From Calcarisporiella thermophila CBS 279.70 (taxonomy: Eukaryota; Calcarisporiellomycota): a DNA stretch of 64,000 nucleotides. The stretch lies in NCBI RefSeq assembly GCF_041956535.1, contig NW_027192210.1, positions 380,021 to 444,020 of the forward strand, in the 5' to 3' direction. Shown here one piece after another: positions 1 to 10,808 of this stretch (position 1 is its first letter; every line of letters begins with the position of its first letter). A program made the position numbers and the translations under genes. Below the pieces are notes generated by a model. That model was not told the origin of the DNA, did no database searches, and saw only the letters and a list, made by a program, of their open reading frames with translations.

Positions 1-1636
1 GGCGCGTTTTCGCGCCTTTTCTATTGATTCTTCGGTTCGATCGTGCCAGTTTTCATCGTATTCGTTGTCGTTGTCCACCCCTGTAGCCTCCATATTATCC
101 CAGTGGGTTTCCGCGGCACGGCCTTGTAGCAAGCGACAGCGGTGTTTGATCACAGTAAGCGCTTTACGGTACTCGCCTGCCTGCATGTATAGTTCAGCCA
201 GCATATTCACCTCTGTGTAGGAGAAGCCGACGGGACGTCCTGTACGCTGGATTTCTTGAGCAAAATGATCCATTTCCTGCTCAAAAAGCGCAATCCCCTT
301 AAGTGGATGGCTCATTTCACGGTAGATAGCCGCCAGCTCGCAGACAACGTTCATATGGTGAGGGGCGAGTTGGAGCAGTTTGTTGAAGCCCCTAATGGCC
401 TAAAAGATAAATGGGAAGAGAAATAGGCCAAAATCACGCAAGCCTATGTTTAGAAGTCTATTCCAGCCAACATAACTCCTAGTGAATATCTACCTGAGGG
501 AATTTCTTCTCCTCCTTGTATAAAAATGCTCGATCCCATATTGTGTCGACGTCGGTTGGATCCGCTTTGATCGCCTGCCCCAAACAGTATATAGCTTCCT
601 GAATCATTCCTTGCTCTCTAATACAAGGGGGCGGGTTTTCACCATGCAGTGAAGAGAGTTTTCAAGATGCGAAATACTACCTAGCCATCTGTCCAAGACG
701 CTTCCAGGTGTCTCCGTCCCGAGGCATAAGATGAGCAGCGACGAGACCAAAGCGAAGACCTTTCTGCATGTCCCCGAGCTCCTCGTAGATCAGACCAAGG
801 GATACCCATGCTTGATGGATAGAGGGGGCCTTGGCAATGACCTGCTCGTAAATGTTGATGGCTTCTTCGTATTCCTGGTTGATGTAGTGCAGATTGGCCT
901 TTCCTAACATTTCCTGGACATCGGCCGGCAATCTCTTTGGCATGCCTGCGCGACCCTGTTCATGTTTTTAAATAAAAAATGAATCGTACAGAATGAGGGT
1001 CAGTGGATAAAGCCAAGGAAGGTACATGGACGCAAGCACGTACTTTTTTTGGCTTTTGTTTCCTCGGGGCTCTCAGTTTTTTGACGTTTTGCGACGATAT
1101 CGCTATTTCCATTTCTTCATTGAAGTCCTCCATATCTTCCTGCTCAGCCTCGAACGCAGAATCCTCGTCCCCAGTCTCATAATATTTGCCAGTAGCATCC
1201 CTTTTGGCGGCTGCCACCATTTGCCTAAGAGCCACAAAGAAGATGAGGAATGGACACGGTACTTAAACAGAGGCGCTGCGGCCACCTGCGGCACTTACTT
1301 GACGGAATACTCTCCTTCCACCTCATCCTCGTCAATCTCCTCTTCTGGTTCGTCTTCCTCGGCAAATTCGTCGTGTTCAGTAATGTGGGAAGGGGAAGAT
1401 CGCTCCTCAACTTCAGGTAGAGGAAGAAGTGGCTGTGGAACCGGGCGTTCGACGAATGTGGGGGCGACTAGATCGGTCGCGACGCGTGTCTTTGAAGATC
1501 CTTCAAGAGGGTCTTCGTGCTGAGGCGGGTGATGATCGCCAAGAAAACGCGACAACTCTTGTTCTTCATCATCGCTAGCACTAAGCAGACCAAAAAAGGA
1601 CCGCGACGATTGTCCCGATCTCTTTTCTTCCGTCAT
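1..1636 (-). CDS. TFC4: TFIIIC TPR subunit (Tfc4/Sfc4, GTF3C3 type), N-terminal part
   Basis: The gene reads leftward and runs off the left edge, so only its 5' part is present. The first exon (ATG at 1634-1636) encodes a very acidic region ending near 1302. Later exons encode a short basic stretch, then the segment RLPADVQEMLGKANLHYI followed by TPR-type helices (NQEYEEAINIYEQVI, AWVSLGLIYEELGD, AIYCLGQAIKADP, MLAELYMQAGEYRKAL). An acidic N-terminus followed by TPR arrays matches the family that bridges TFIIIC to TFIIIB on tRNA and 5S promoters in the nucleus. At least five exons are visible, with introns around 1235-1301, 944-1045, 631-676 and 410-495. Introns were placed from splice signals and frame. 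The identity is from family recognition; the C-terminal TPR block cannot be checked here. Confidence 0.85.
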
Positions 1637-1977
1637 TTTTTACCTTGGCATCCAACGAAATGGCCGACCAAGTTAGGAATCAAATGAAAAAAGAAGTGCC
1701 AGGTTTCAGACAACCTAATATACGTCATCTTATGACGAAAGCTTTCCTCCTTCAATATTGGAATCGTTGGAAATTTTTACCAAATAATGCATATAGGTTT
1801 TTTAACTAATATTACCTAGAGCCACAATTTCCACAAAATTTAAACATGTACTCCCCCATTTTTCTCTTTTTCTATTCCCCTGTGCTCGAGGCTCTCACTC
1901 GTTGATCACCCTCAAACTCAATTGCGGTCACTTAACCCGACTCTACCATCTTGCCTCTTTGTTAAAGGCGCACCGTC
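1637..1977. promoter_or_regulatory. Divergent promoter, TFC4 / bestrophin 1
   Basis: About 340 nt separate two divergent start codons. The stretch is AT-rich, with a pyrimidine-rich run just before the plus-strand start. I see no clear palindrome or convincing TATA box. Confidence 0.4.
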
Positions 1978-3151
1978 ATGAGATTTGTACGGATAGTATT
2001 CAAGATAATGCCCGCCACATTGCTGGTGACGGCCTTCTCCACACTGGTCACCTGTGTGCACTTTCTTTCTCCCGTCAAGCTAGCCATCCCATCCGTGTTT
2101 ATCACTAGCATCTCTATGGTTATTTCGCTAGTGCTGGTGTTTAGAACGAATACTGCATATGAAAGGTCGGTATCTCTTGACCATCTGCGAGGAGATTTTC
2201 TTCTCATCTTACTTACTATGTGCTCGCAGATATTGGGAAGGCAGACGACTGTGGTCTAGCATGAGCGTGGCGATACGGAATTTCGCACGTATAGTCTGGG
2301 TGAATGGAAAAGAGGACACTCCCGAGGATGTGATATTGAAGAAGTCCGCCATCAACATGATGCTCGCTTTTGCCGTCTCAGTAAAACATTACCTAAGGGA
2401 GGAGTTCGGGACAGAGTATGAGGACCTGAAATACCTGCTAAAGCATATCCCCGAACTTGACACATCCGCGTCGATGCTGCATTCTGCCTTCCAGCCTCCC
2501 CCCAAGAGCCGTCTAAACCTGTGCTTCCCGATCCTGCCCTCGTACAAGAACTATTATGAAGCGCGCCGTACACACACCAACATCCTTGGCCAGCCGTTTT
2601 TGAACAAGCTACCCCTCGAGATCACGCTATACCTGTCTAGCTATCTGCAGCATCAGCGCAACCGCGACAAACTCGACCTCCCGTCTACGTCGAACGGGCT
2701 GGTCGCACTTGGTCAGCTGACCGAATGCCTGACAGGACTTGAGCGGATTCGATGCTCCCCCATCCCCTTCGCCTACACCGTGCATTTGATTGTGTCGCTG
2801 TGGATCTACCTGCTTGCCCTGCCATTCCAATTGCTTAGTACGGTTCACTGGATTACCATTCCCATATGCGCCATTGCGGCCTTCATTCTGCTTGGGATCG
2901 AGAGCATTGGTGCCGAGATAGGTGAGAATGGGCTGGACCTCGTCCGATATAGCGCCAACTAACCTTTGCTCTGCTTTTCTCTTACTTCATGCTTCCCTCG
3001 CTCATCGTAATGCACAGAGAATCCGTTTGGATACGATATCAACGATCTGCCCCTCGACGAGTACTGCGAAATGATCAAGCTGGAACTCGACAACGTCACA
3101 TCGCGCCCATCGCCCGCCAACTCCAAACTCCTCCTCGCCCACTATGATTGA
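1978..3151 (+). CDS. Bestrophin-family (UPF0187/RFP-TM) anion channel, paralogue 1
   Basis: Three exons (1978-2165, 2230-2921, 3018-3151) give 337 residues. The N-terminal half holds two hydrophobic helices (LLVTAFSTLVTCVHFL and ITSISMVISLVLVFRTNTAY) followed by YWEGRRLW. The C-terminal part carries IPFAYTVHLIVSLWIY and the family hallmark IGAEIENPFGYDINDLPLD, which spans the last intron. Fungal and bacterial proteins of this family are membrane anion channels related to metazoan bestrophins. The last exon is short and ends soon after the hallmark, so the long cytosolic tail of paralogue 2 is missing. It lies 0.6 kb upstream of a same-strand paralogue and shares two intron positions with it. 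The channel role comes from the family; the substrate anion is unknown. Confidence 0.85.
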
Positions 3152-3752
3152 CCGATCTCCGAACCACAGAGACTCGGAAATTGAATGCCGACGCAAGAGA
3201 GGAGCTCTTTCCATCCTTTTACACAGCTGACTTTGAGACGCGGAGAAGACGGGGCCGCTTAGTGCAAATGATATCCCATCTTTTGTTTTGTTTTTCTTGT
3301 GAAATCATTCCATGCTATTATTTCTTCTTCATTTTTCTTTCCCTTTCCATCGTATCTGTGCGCCAATCGATTTCCCCCTCGAAATTAAAGTATTACCAAG
3401 CGAGGTTAGAAAAGGTTTCAGCTGCAGAATTGACGGTGATCCAAAACCGGCCCCAATTGCTTAGAGGAGGGATTTTCAGAAGGTTGCACGCTGCCCAAAA
3501 GCGGAGCCTGCTTTATTGTCAGTGATTTATTTCAAGCCGAAGGGGGACTCCACCCAGATCCCGCCACTTTTTCTCCCTTTCCACACCCCCCTTCTGCCCT
3601 TTCTTCCCCCCCCCCCCGCCTTGAATCGCTGGCCTGCATTTTGCGGAAACCCTCCTCTTCATCTATCCTTTCCTCCTTGCGCATCTGCTGCTCTCTTCAT
3701 CTGCCTCTTCTCTCGTGCTCTCCGGCTTGCGACTTTCGCAATTGAGACCAGT
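3152..3752. promoter_or_regulatory. Spacer between the two bestrophin genes
   Basis: This 600 nt segment holds the 3' end of paralogue 1 and the promoter of paralogue 2. The second half (about 3540-3720) is strongly pyrimidine-rich and includes a run of C residues near 3607-3618. Such CT tracts are common just upstream of fungal transcription starts. I see no gene in it. Confidence 0.45.
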
Positions 3753-5322
3753 ATGAAAGCCTATAAATCTCTCAATGTCATAAAGCGGGTTCTGCCGGCC
3801 ACTTTGGCCTGCACCCTCTTTGCTGCGCTGGTTACTTGCGTTCACATTCTGACTTTTGTGAAGCTTAACATCGGCATTTCGCTCATCACGAGCATCAGTA
3901 TGGTCATTTCCCTCTTACTCGTCTTTAGGACTAATACCGCCTACGACCGGTAAGTTATCGGCTATCCATCTACCTGCTCCTCCATACGCATATACACTCA
4001 GCACGTGTTTTTGTCTGGATCTATCGTCTCTAACTTTTTGTATGTAGCTATTGGGAAGGCCGAAGGCTCTGGAGTACTGTCCATCTATGCATCAGAAATT
4101 TCGCTCGTACCCTCTGGGTCAACGTAAAGGAACCCACTCCTGAAGATGTAGTGGCCAAAAAGACGGTCATGAATCTGTTGTTGGCATTTGCTGTCGCCAC
4201 CAAACACTATCTCCGCGAGGAATTCGGCACCTTCTACGACGATCTACATCCTCTTCTTCGCCACATCCCACAGTATGCTACCCCTGCTGCTCTCACCAGC
4301 TCCGGCTCTTCCCCGGCCCCTTCGGAGTCCTGGATCGAATCTAGCTGTCTTTCGTCGCTGAGCAACTATTATCGTGCAAAGTTGTCGAACAGGGCTTATC
4401 CCGTTAACTCCGAAGTCGCTGCCAATCTCCCTTACGAGATTTCGTTGTACATCTCAGGCTATGTTCAACAAATTCGAAATACAGACCATGCAGACGTTCC
4501 CTCAACCAACATCATGCACAATTCCCTCAACCAACTGACCGATTGTCTCACTGGATTCGAGTAAGCTCGTGGTTGATTTCATTATACTGTTTATATATTC
4601 TCTCTAACCAGGTTTAATCCATACCCTCTCGTCTTCCCAGGCGTATCCGTCGCACACCTATCCCCCTCGCTTACAGTTTACACTTGTCGATCTCGGTTTA
4701 TCTTTACATTCTAGCTCTCCCCTTCCAACTTGTCGGCATCCTTAACTGGTAGTTATCCTCGGAATCAAATCGATGTACCAGGGCTAGTTCTAAACTGTTT
4801 TTCTTGATTTAGGGTCACCATCCCTATCACTTTCATGGCCGCCTTTATTCTTCTGGGAATCGAGAGCATTGGTGCCGAGATAGGTAGGGGCTCCGGGCCA
4901 TCCTGTCGATGCTGCCTACTCTAAATTGGGCCTGTAATAATAATCCAATCTTTCTTATTTGCTTAGAAAATCCATTTGGATACGACAGCAATGATCTCCC
5001 TCTAGATATGTACTGCGAAATCATCAAGCAAGAACTCGACGCAATATCCTCTCGCCCAGCCCCGACGAATGTCAGAAATTGGGGCCTATCCTCAAAAAAC
5101 AAGCCCGTGGAAAGCTCGAATGCTACGGCAGCGGAGCTGAGTCGGCTGTCTATGGAGGATGTGCGTGAGATATTGAAGGAAAATAGGCCACAAAAGCTAC
5201 CGATTGCCCATGAGGTAGTTGAGAGTGGGTTCAACAGCAACACGTCAACCCCAGTGCTGGAAGAAGTGCAAGTGCTGCAGCCCAAGAATGCCGAGGAAGA
5301 TGATGGGAATCAAATAAAATAA
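3753..5322 (+). CDS. Bestrophin-family (UPF0187/RFP-TM) anion channel, paralogue 2
   Basis: Five exons (3753-3949, 4048-4560, 4641-4748, 4813-4883, 4967-5322) give 414 residues. The order matches paralogue 1: a helix pair ending LLLVFRTNTAYDR, YWEGRRLW, a variable Ser/Pro-rich loop, IPLAYSLHLSISVYLYIL and the hallmark AEIENPFGYDSNDLPLD. A C-terminal extension of about 80 residues (ending in NQIK) is charged and probably cytosolic. Two introns (after 4560 and 4748) have no counterpart in paralogue 1, while the first and last introns are at the same codons. This indicates tandem duplication followed by intron change. The role as a membrane anion channel is inferred from the family. Confidence 0.87.
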
Positions 5323-5851
5323 CGTGGACATTCGTATCTATTTATGAACTTTTTATCACCCATTGATGAGAACATATTGGTATATGGCTAGTTTTAATGA
5401 GTTGGATCATGATTGGTCTTTCCCTCTATTTGGACATTGACTCCCCTTTTTCCATTGCATTTTATATTCATGTTTCGAGCTTCTCTATTCAGAAAATGCA
5501 TTTCTTCTTCCTATGAACACTGCAGCTGTTTTCTCCTCTGAGGTACACATCTAGTACCTGACTTTATCCGACCCTTTCTGCGGTGGAAGCCCCACTTCGA
5601 TGCCATCTGCTAATACCCCTGAACTGTTTCAGTGAGAATATCCTAGCCGAGCTCAAATTGAAGCCGAGGATTTTCTTAACTCTTTAGACGAATCTTTATA
5701 CCCACTGTTTAGGTACTAACTCCGAAAATAAACTCACTTGGGAACACTAGTTTAACTTTCGTTGCACACTTCTGTTGTTCTTTGTGCCCCCACTCATTGT
5801 TCTAGAGAGGAGGATGGATCGGATTCCTTCCCTACTCCATGTTTTGCTCCT
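5323..5851. other. Intergenic, no gene seen
   Basis: This stretch of about 530 nt between two plus-strand genes is AT-rich with scattered pyrimidine runs. It should hold the 3' UTR of the bestrophin gene and the promoter of the BRI3-like gene. No specific site stands out. Confidence 0.4.
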
Positions 5852-6621
5852 ATGAATCATTCTAAGCTTCTAGATCCCAATTACTCTCCTTGCCCTGTCG
5901 GTGGACTCCATGACTTCCGTCGCAAGTACCTCGTCCGAGACTATATTACATCTTGCCTCTGCTGTCCATTTCTAGTGTGTTGGACGCTCATTTGCATCTT
6001 CCAGGTTTGCAGGCTTCTCGAACAAAGGCCGGGCATCCTTTTCGAGATTTTTGACTTACGTTTCTTCCTCTGTTCATGGATATTAGAACCCAGCTCCAGG
6101 AGGTGAGGGCGGTGGATGTGGTTTCGCCCCTTCTGTAAGTTGATCCCTTTCTGTCACCAAATCTACGATTGAGCGATGTTTATCTTTGAACACAGGGCCC
6201 TAAAATTTGCGAAAAATGCAACATCACATGGAAGCAAGCAGAGGAGGAACTCTCCATGGTATTCCTCTCTCCCGAGCATCAATATAGGCGCCTTGAAGAG
6301 CATCACCAACAACAGAATACTAGGGACATGAATTTGATGGAGCTTGGCACGGGAGATGCTCCTCCTCCTCTCCGGAGTCCACCGGCCTATACTCCCTATG
6401 CTCAAGGCGGCAACGGTGAGCCAGTTATTAGCTCGCCCGGGCCAACATACCAGCAGCAGCGCGGAATGGCACGGAGGCCCAGTGAGCAGCAGCATTATGC
6501 CCCTCACCAGCATGAGTACACTCGTGGCAGAATGGAATATCCGAGCAATCAAATGACTCCAGCGGAGCCAGGCGCTCGGGAGTCATATGGGAGGCCGGAG
6601 TCGGTGGGACACCGTGGGTAA
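5852..6621 (+). CDS. BRI3-like small membrane protein
   Basis: Three exons (5852-6004, 6087-6134, 6196-6621) give 208 residues. Residues 1-30 lead into PCPVGGLHDFRRKYLVRDY, followed by one Cys-rich hydrophobic segment (ITSCLCCPFLVCWTLICIF). A Gly-rich linker comes next, then GPKICEKCNITWK. A cysteine motif, a single hydrophobic helix and a closing CxxC is the plan of brain protein I3 (BRI3, DUF2367). Those proteins sit in endolysosomal membranes. The first motif here has C-x-x-G instead of C-x-x-C. The C-terminal 120 residues are Gln/Pro/Ser-rich and lack predicted structure. Assignment rests on motif order; a LITAF-like fold is the main alternative. Confidence 0.6.
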
Positions 6622-6943
6622 ACCAGTCAACCCGAAGAGCTCATCTTGACTTGATACCCGGAGAAATCAACTTTCTAATAATATCAACCATGGTACTGTA
6701 ATGTTTCATACAGGATATCCTTCGAACTTTAGGCTTCTTTGTTGTATGTGGATTTTCTTTGTTTTATACGCTTTTTTTTTTGGGCTTTTACCTACATAAA
6801 GATGCTGGACACATCAACTCCATTTTCCTTAACCATTGGTCAAAGAAGCAAGCGATGGGTTTATTCGGATATAACCTTGGACTATAATTACACTTTCTCT
6901 ACTTTAACTCCCTCTCGAAACAGCGCTCTATTTCTGCATATCT
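6622..6943. other. Convergent 3' intergenic spacer
   Basis: About 320 nt lie between the stop codons of the BRI3-like gene and VPS51. It is AT-rich with a T run near 6772-6781. It should hold both 3' UTRs; no gene is visible. Confidence 0.4.
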
Positions 6944-9900
6944 CTACCGATTAACTATGTTTTCGATATACGCTGCCTCCAATGGGAGTGGGTCAATACA
7001 CCGGCGGTAGGCACAAGAGACTGCCTCTTCGAGCATGGAATTCATCAACCTATTGATAAAGCAAGTTAATGCTTTCGAGCTCTTCTCCTGAGCACAATGC
7101 CAACTCACTTTTCATCCGGGGTAAATCTCCACAGGTGGACCCGTAAATACTCCACATCCAACTGGACCTGCTGGAAGTCGTACTGCGTCAGAGTCTGCAT
7201 TCGCAGCGTCTCTATCAGCGCCTAAGCAAGATCGAATGGGAAAGGTTATCTTAAGAGGGAGATAGCAAAGATTTAGTAGCTATGGCTCACCTTGATTAGA
7301 ATCTTTATTAGCCCCAACATCACCCCCGTCCGACTAATCTCAACCCTCCCGAATATTTCTACCCTCTCCGAAAAGAGGCGATCTATGTGATTTAGTAGGA
7401 GGTGGTGCTGATGACCAGCCGCAGGCTCATACACATGTCCTCTGCTCCCGCCACCTCCGCCCATGCCGCCGGCATTGGAGGTTTGTGTGGAATGAAAGGA
7501 CGACATGCTGGCATTGGACCCGGTTCCGTAGAGGAACCCGCCACCTCCGGTATTGGCCCCGGATCCATGAAAGAGGTTGGACCCCTGTTCGCGGGTAGAG
7601 TATCGCCGGCTTGACTCCGAACTTAAATCCTTGACGCTGTCGTCCTCCTCGATATTGACACCAAAGAGAGGCTCTAATTCGCGCTCCACGACGGCAATCT
7701 GCTGGATAATATGGTTCCACACTGAGGACGGCCGCTCTGGCTTAACTGTGGCAAGTGAGGGGCGATTCTGAGAAAAACGGTGGGAGCGAACATGATAGGA
7801 AAGGCTATTGCCAACCAGCTCAACGTATCGATTGATGAACCTCTATCATAAAGAGGAAGAAAAAAACTGTTCAGTATCCAGCTCCATGCATGTGCCTAAC
7901 AAGGAGAGCTCACTTGGGTATATTCTTTGCACATTCCTACAGCATCCTTCGCATCCGGCAACAAATTCCCAATAATTACCGAGCCATTTGAGAGTGCACG
8001 CTCATCTTGAAACATTCGGCTGTCGTCGGAGGAATAGAGACGGCGAGAAAAGGCATCATACATGTTCATCACCACCTTCTCTGAAAAGCACATACTAACG
8101 CGTGTGGCAAATAAGGCCAAATACGCTTCAGATGGGAGCGTGTGAGTAGCTTGAGGGGTCTGTGTTGCACTGAGCGTGGATTGCTGAATAGAGTGAGAGC
8201 AAAGATAATCAGCGAATCTCGGGAGGAATAGAGATAAAAAAAATTTGAAATAACCACCATCAATAAATTCAAGCATGTCTCCCAAAACTCCTTGAAATTC
8301 TCCTGGAAACATAGTAGAAAATTCTCTTTCCCATTGTTTCGCTTTAAATAAGGGAAATCTGCGTTGATACATTTCTAGGGTAGAAAATTTAGATAAACCA
8401 ATGCAGTCGCGAAGCAATTGAAATATACCTCAAGGAAGGGCAAGCATTCTTCAGTTAATGTGCTCGTGAACCAATCGATGACCGTTGTTAAAAAGACGGA
8501 AGAAGCCGGGACAGGGGGGGATCTGAAGGGCTCCTGTTCTGAAGTCTCAGTTGTCTTTATACTTTGGCGCCCGATATTCGTATCCGCGTCTATTGAATAA
8601 GAAGCCAAGCGTTCTATAAAGAATTGCGAATTAGAAAACAAGTAAATTCACTCTTCTATTAGCCAAATCCTACTTTGTAGACCGTTTGCAGCAACCCCAA
8701 GCGTTTGGCGCACAATTTCACTCTCGCACTCCGCTATTTCAGTCATGACACGCGACTCAAAGTCAGCAATGCTATTGAGCGCATCACAGGAATAAATGTC
8801 GCTGTGCAGTCGATTAATCGCGTATATGATTGGATTTTGTGACGATGAAAGGTGATCCTAAATTCAGAATCATAATAGGATGAGCGACATGTCCTCAAGC
8901 ATTGCCAACCTACAGGGGACCAAAATTTACCGCAATTGAAAGTATTCCTTTAACGATGCTAAAGTATTCTTCCAGCAATGGTGAGAGAGCTTCCAAAAGA
9001 TCCGCTCTCGCTTTTTCGCGTTCCTTTTATAAACAAAATGTAAATTGATATATTTTTTCTATATTATAAAATGATAAATCAAATACCTCTTCGGGCAAAT
9101 TGGCCGAGATCAATAACATTTTATTCTTCGGGAATGATTCAACCCCTTTTATAGCAGTGCTGGAATTTCGGCTTCTAGCGCTTAACGAACTTGCACTTCG
9201 AGCGCGAGATGATCCCATCTGAGACACAAATGATTGCCCACGTTCATCCTCAATTGCATCAAGAAAGCCTTCGTGAGTCTCTAGGAAAAACTGCGAGAAT
9301 GACTTTACAAATTCATTCAGTTGATGCAGTAGGGTGCTGTTCAAATAGGAGGTACGGTCAAGCAATTCAGCATCAGTAGAGCTTTCTTCAGCTAGCCTTG
9401 AAGGCTCAATGGGAAGAGTTGGAAGTTTCTCAAGAACAGCCGCTTTCTGTAATTGGAGTTGCTGCATTGAGCTAGTAGAGAAAAGAGTACGTTAGACGTT
9501 CAGCCATGAAATATGGGGATGTAATTTGTGCTTACGTTCGAATATATATTGTCCAAAGTTCACGCATTGGCATATCCTTTAGCACAATAAGCAATCCCAC
9601 GTTTTCTGTGATTGCTTCGCAGCTTGCATCGGGTGATCTCAACTTTTGTCGGATCGTTTCAGAAATCTTCAACATGATCTCGTTAGATTCAGCTTCTATC
9701 TTATTGAAAACAGATAAATGTCTATAGCGCTCTAAAAGCTGTGAAGTACGTGCGAAATGTAGCACTGCTTGTCTGTAGGATTGTGATTGCAAACAATGAT
9801 CAAGATATGTGGGAAGCTCGAAAATGAATTGTAGCTAAATAGCAAAAAAAAAATAAAATAAAATGTAATGAATCAAAAGATCTATAAATAACGTAAAATG

Positions 9901-10632
9901 CCAGATCAACAAAAAATATATAGGAAATTTTCTTACTTTGCGCAGGAGAGAATGAATACTGCTTAATTGATCTATCCTATCTCTTCGAGGAGCAAGAACA
10001 CTATTAATTGAGGAGCAAGCCGTGGTGATTTTCGACATATTCTCAGACAGCCGTTTCATTTCCGAATCCATATCCTCCACGTTCGATTTCATCTGATAAA
10101 ATGTGAAAAAGAAGTGTTAAAGGCAAGTGGGCATATGAAGTTATAGCCGCAAAATTTAACCTGCCTTTCGTATTGTATCTGTTGCGCTTATGAATTTATT
10201 GTAGTTTTCATAAACAAGTGTCTTCATGTCACTATCCAGCTGGCGTATCTCTATTTAATAAGAGTGGTTATTTAGCCGCTCACTGACAGATGGACTGATA
10301 TATATATACCTGTAACGAGATCGTTATCACGTTGCATCAATGTGTTCAACGACTTCTCCCGCAATATGCGCTGCAAATACCGATCGGGGTCAAATGAGGC
10401 ATTGTCTTTGTTATGGAATTGAGCGATGGAATAATATTACTTTAAGCCTTTCAAAATATGCGTTATAATAGGTCGAGAATTATGTACCAATATCATTAGG
10501 ATCTGTCTTTTTCGCCTCACTATTGATCCCATAGTAGCTGCGCAATAGTCGCTTAGCGTTGCTCTTACGCTCCGGTAAAACTGATGATGTACTAGATGCT
10601 GCTGGATCTTTTACTCTGGGTATTGCCGACAT
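6944..10632 (-). CDS. VPS51: Vps51, GARP/EARP tethering complex subunit
   Basis: The gene starts with ATG at 10630-10632 ([14 protein letters not shown]) and ends at a stop at 6944-6946, with about ten or more exons. The Vps51 signature is clear: [19 protein letters not shown], then [18 protein letters not shown], then [15 protein letters not shown] and [13 protein letters not shown] with a coiled-coil character. Later exons ([51 protein letters not shown]) cover the C-terminal rod. Vps51 is a subunit of the GARP tether that receives endosome-derived vesicles at the trans-Golgi network. The intron between IRK and MKSN must use a GC-AG boundary (10093-10164) to keep the frame. Most other introns are ordinary GT-AG. 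Confidence 0.9.
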
Positions 10633-10808
10633 CTTTTTTGCCTCCCTAATTTTTTACCACTAATTCATCAATTTTATACGTGAGGATATATTGAGGTGGC
10701 CAAGCCATCGTGACGTCACAAATTGTTTTTTATTTCTTGGGGGCTGTTAATCACTACTCGCTTCGTATAACACGATCTCTCTCTAATTATCAACGCGCTC
10801 TGTCCGCG
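10633..10808. promoter_or_regulatory. Divergent promoter VPS51 / NUP98-96
   Basis: The two start codons are 176 nt apart on opposite strands, so the region must serve both genes. It contains a perfect palindromic CRE-like octamer near its middle, listed separately. Confidence 0.6.
10711..10718. promoter_or_regulatory. CRE-like palindrome TGACGTCA
   Basis: The octamer TGACGTCA lies inside the 10-nt palindrome GTGACGTCAC (10710-10719). This is the binding site of ATF/CREB-type bZIP factors (Atf1 or Sko1 in fungi). Its position between two divergent genes favours a regulatory role; binding is inferred. Confidence 0.5.
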
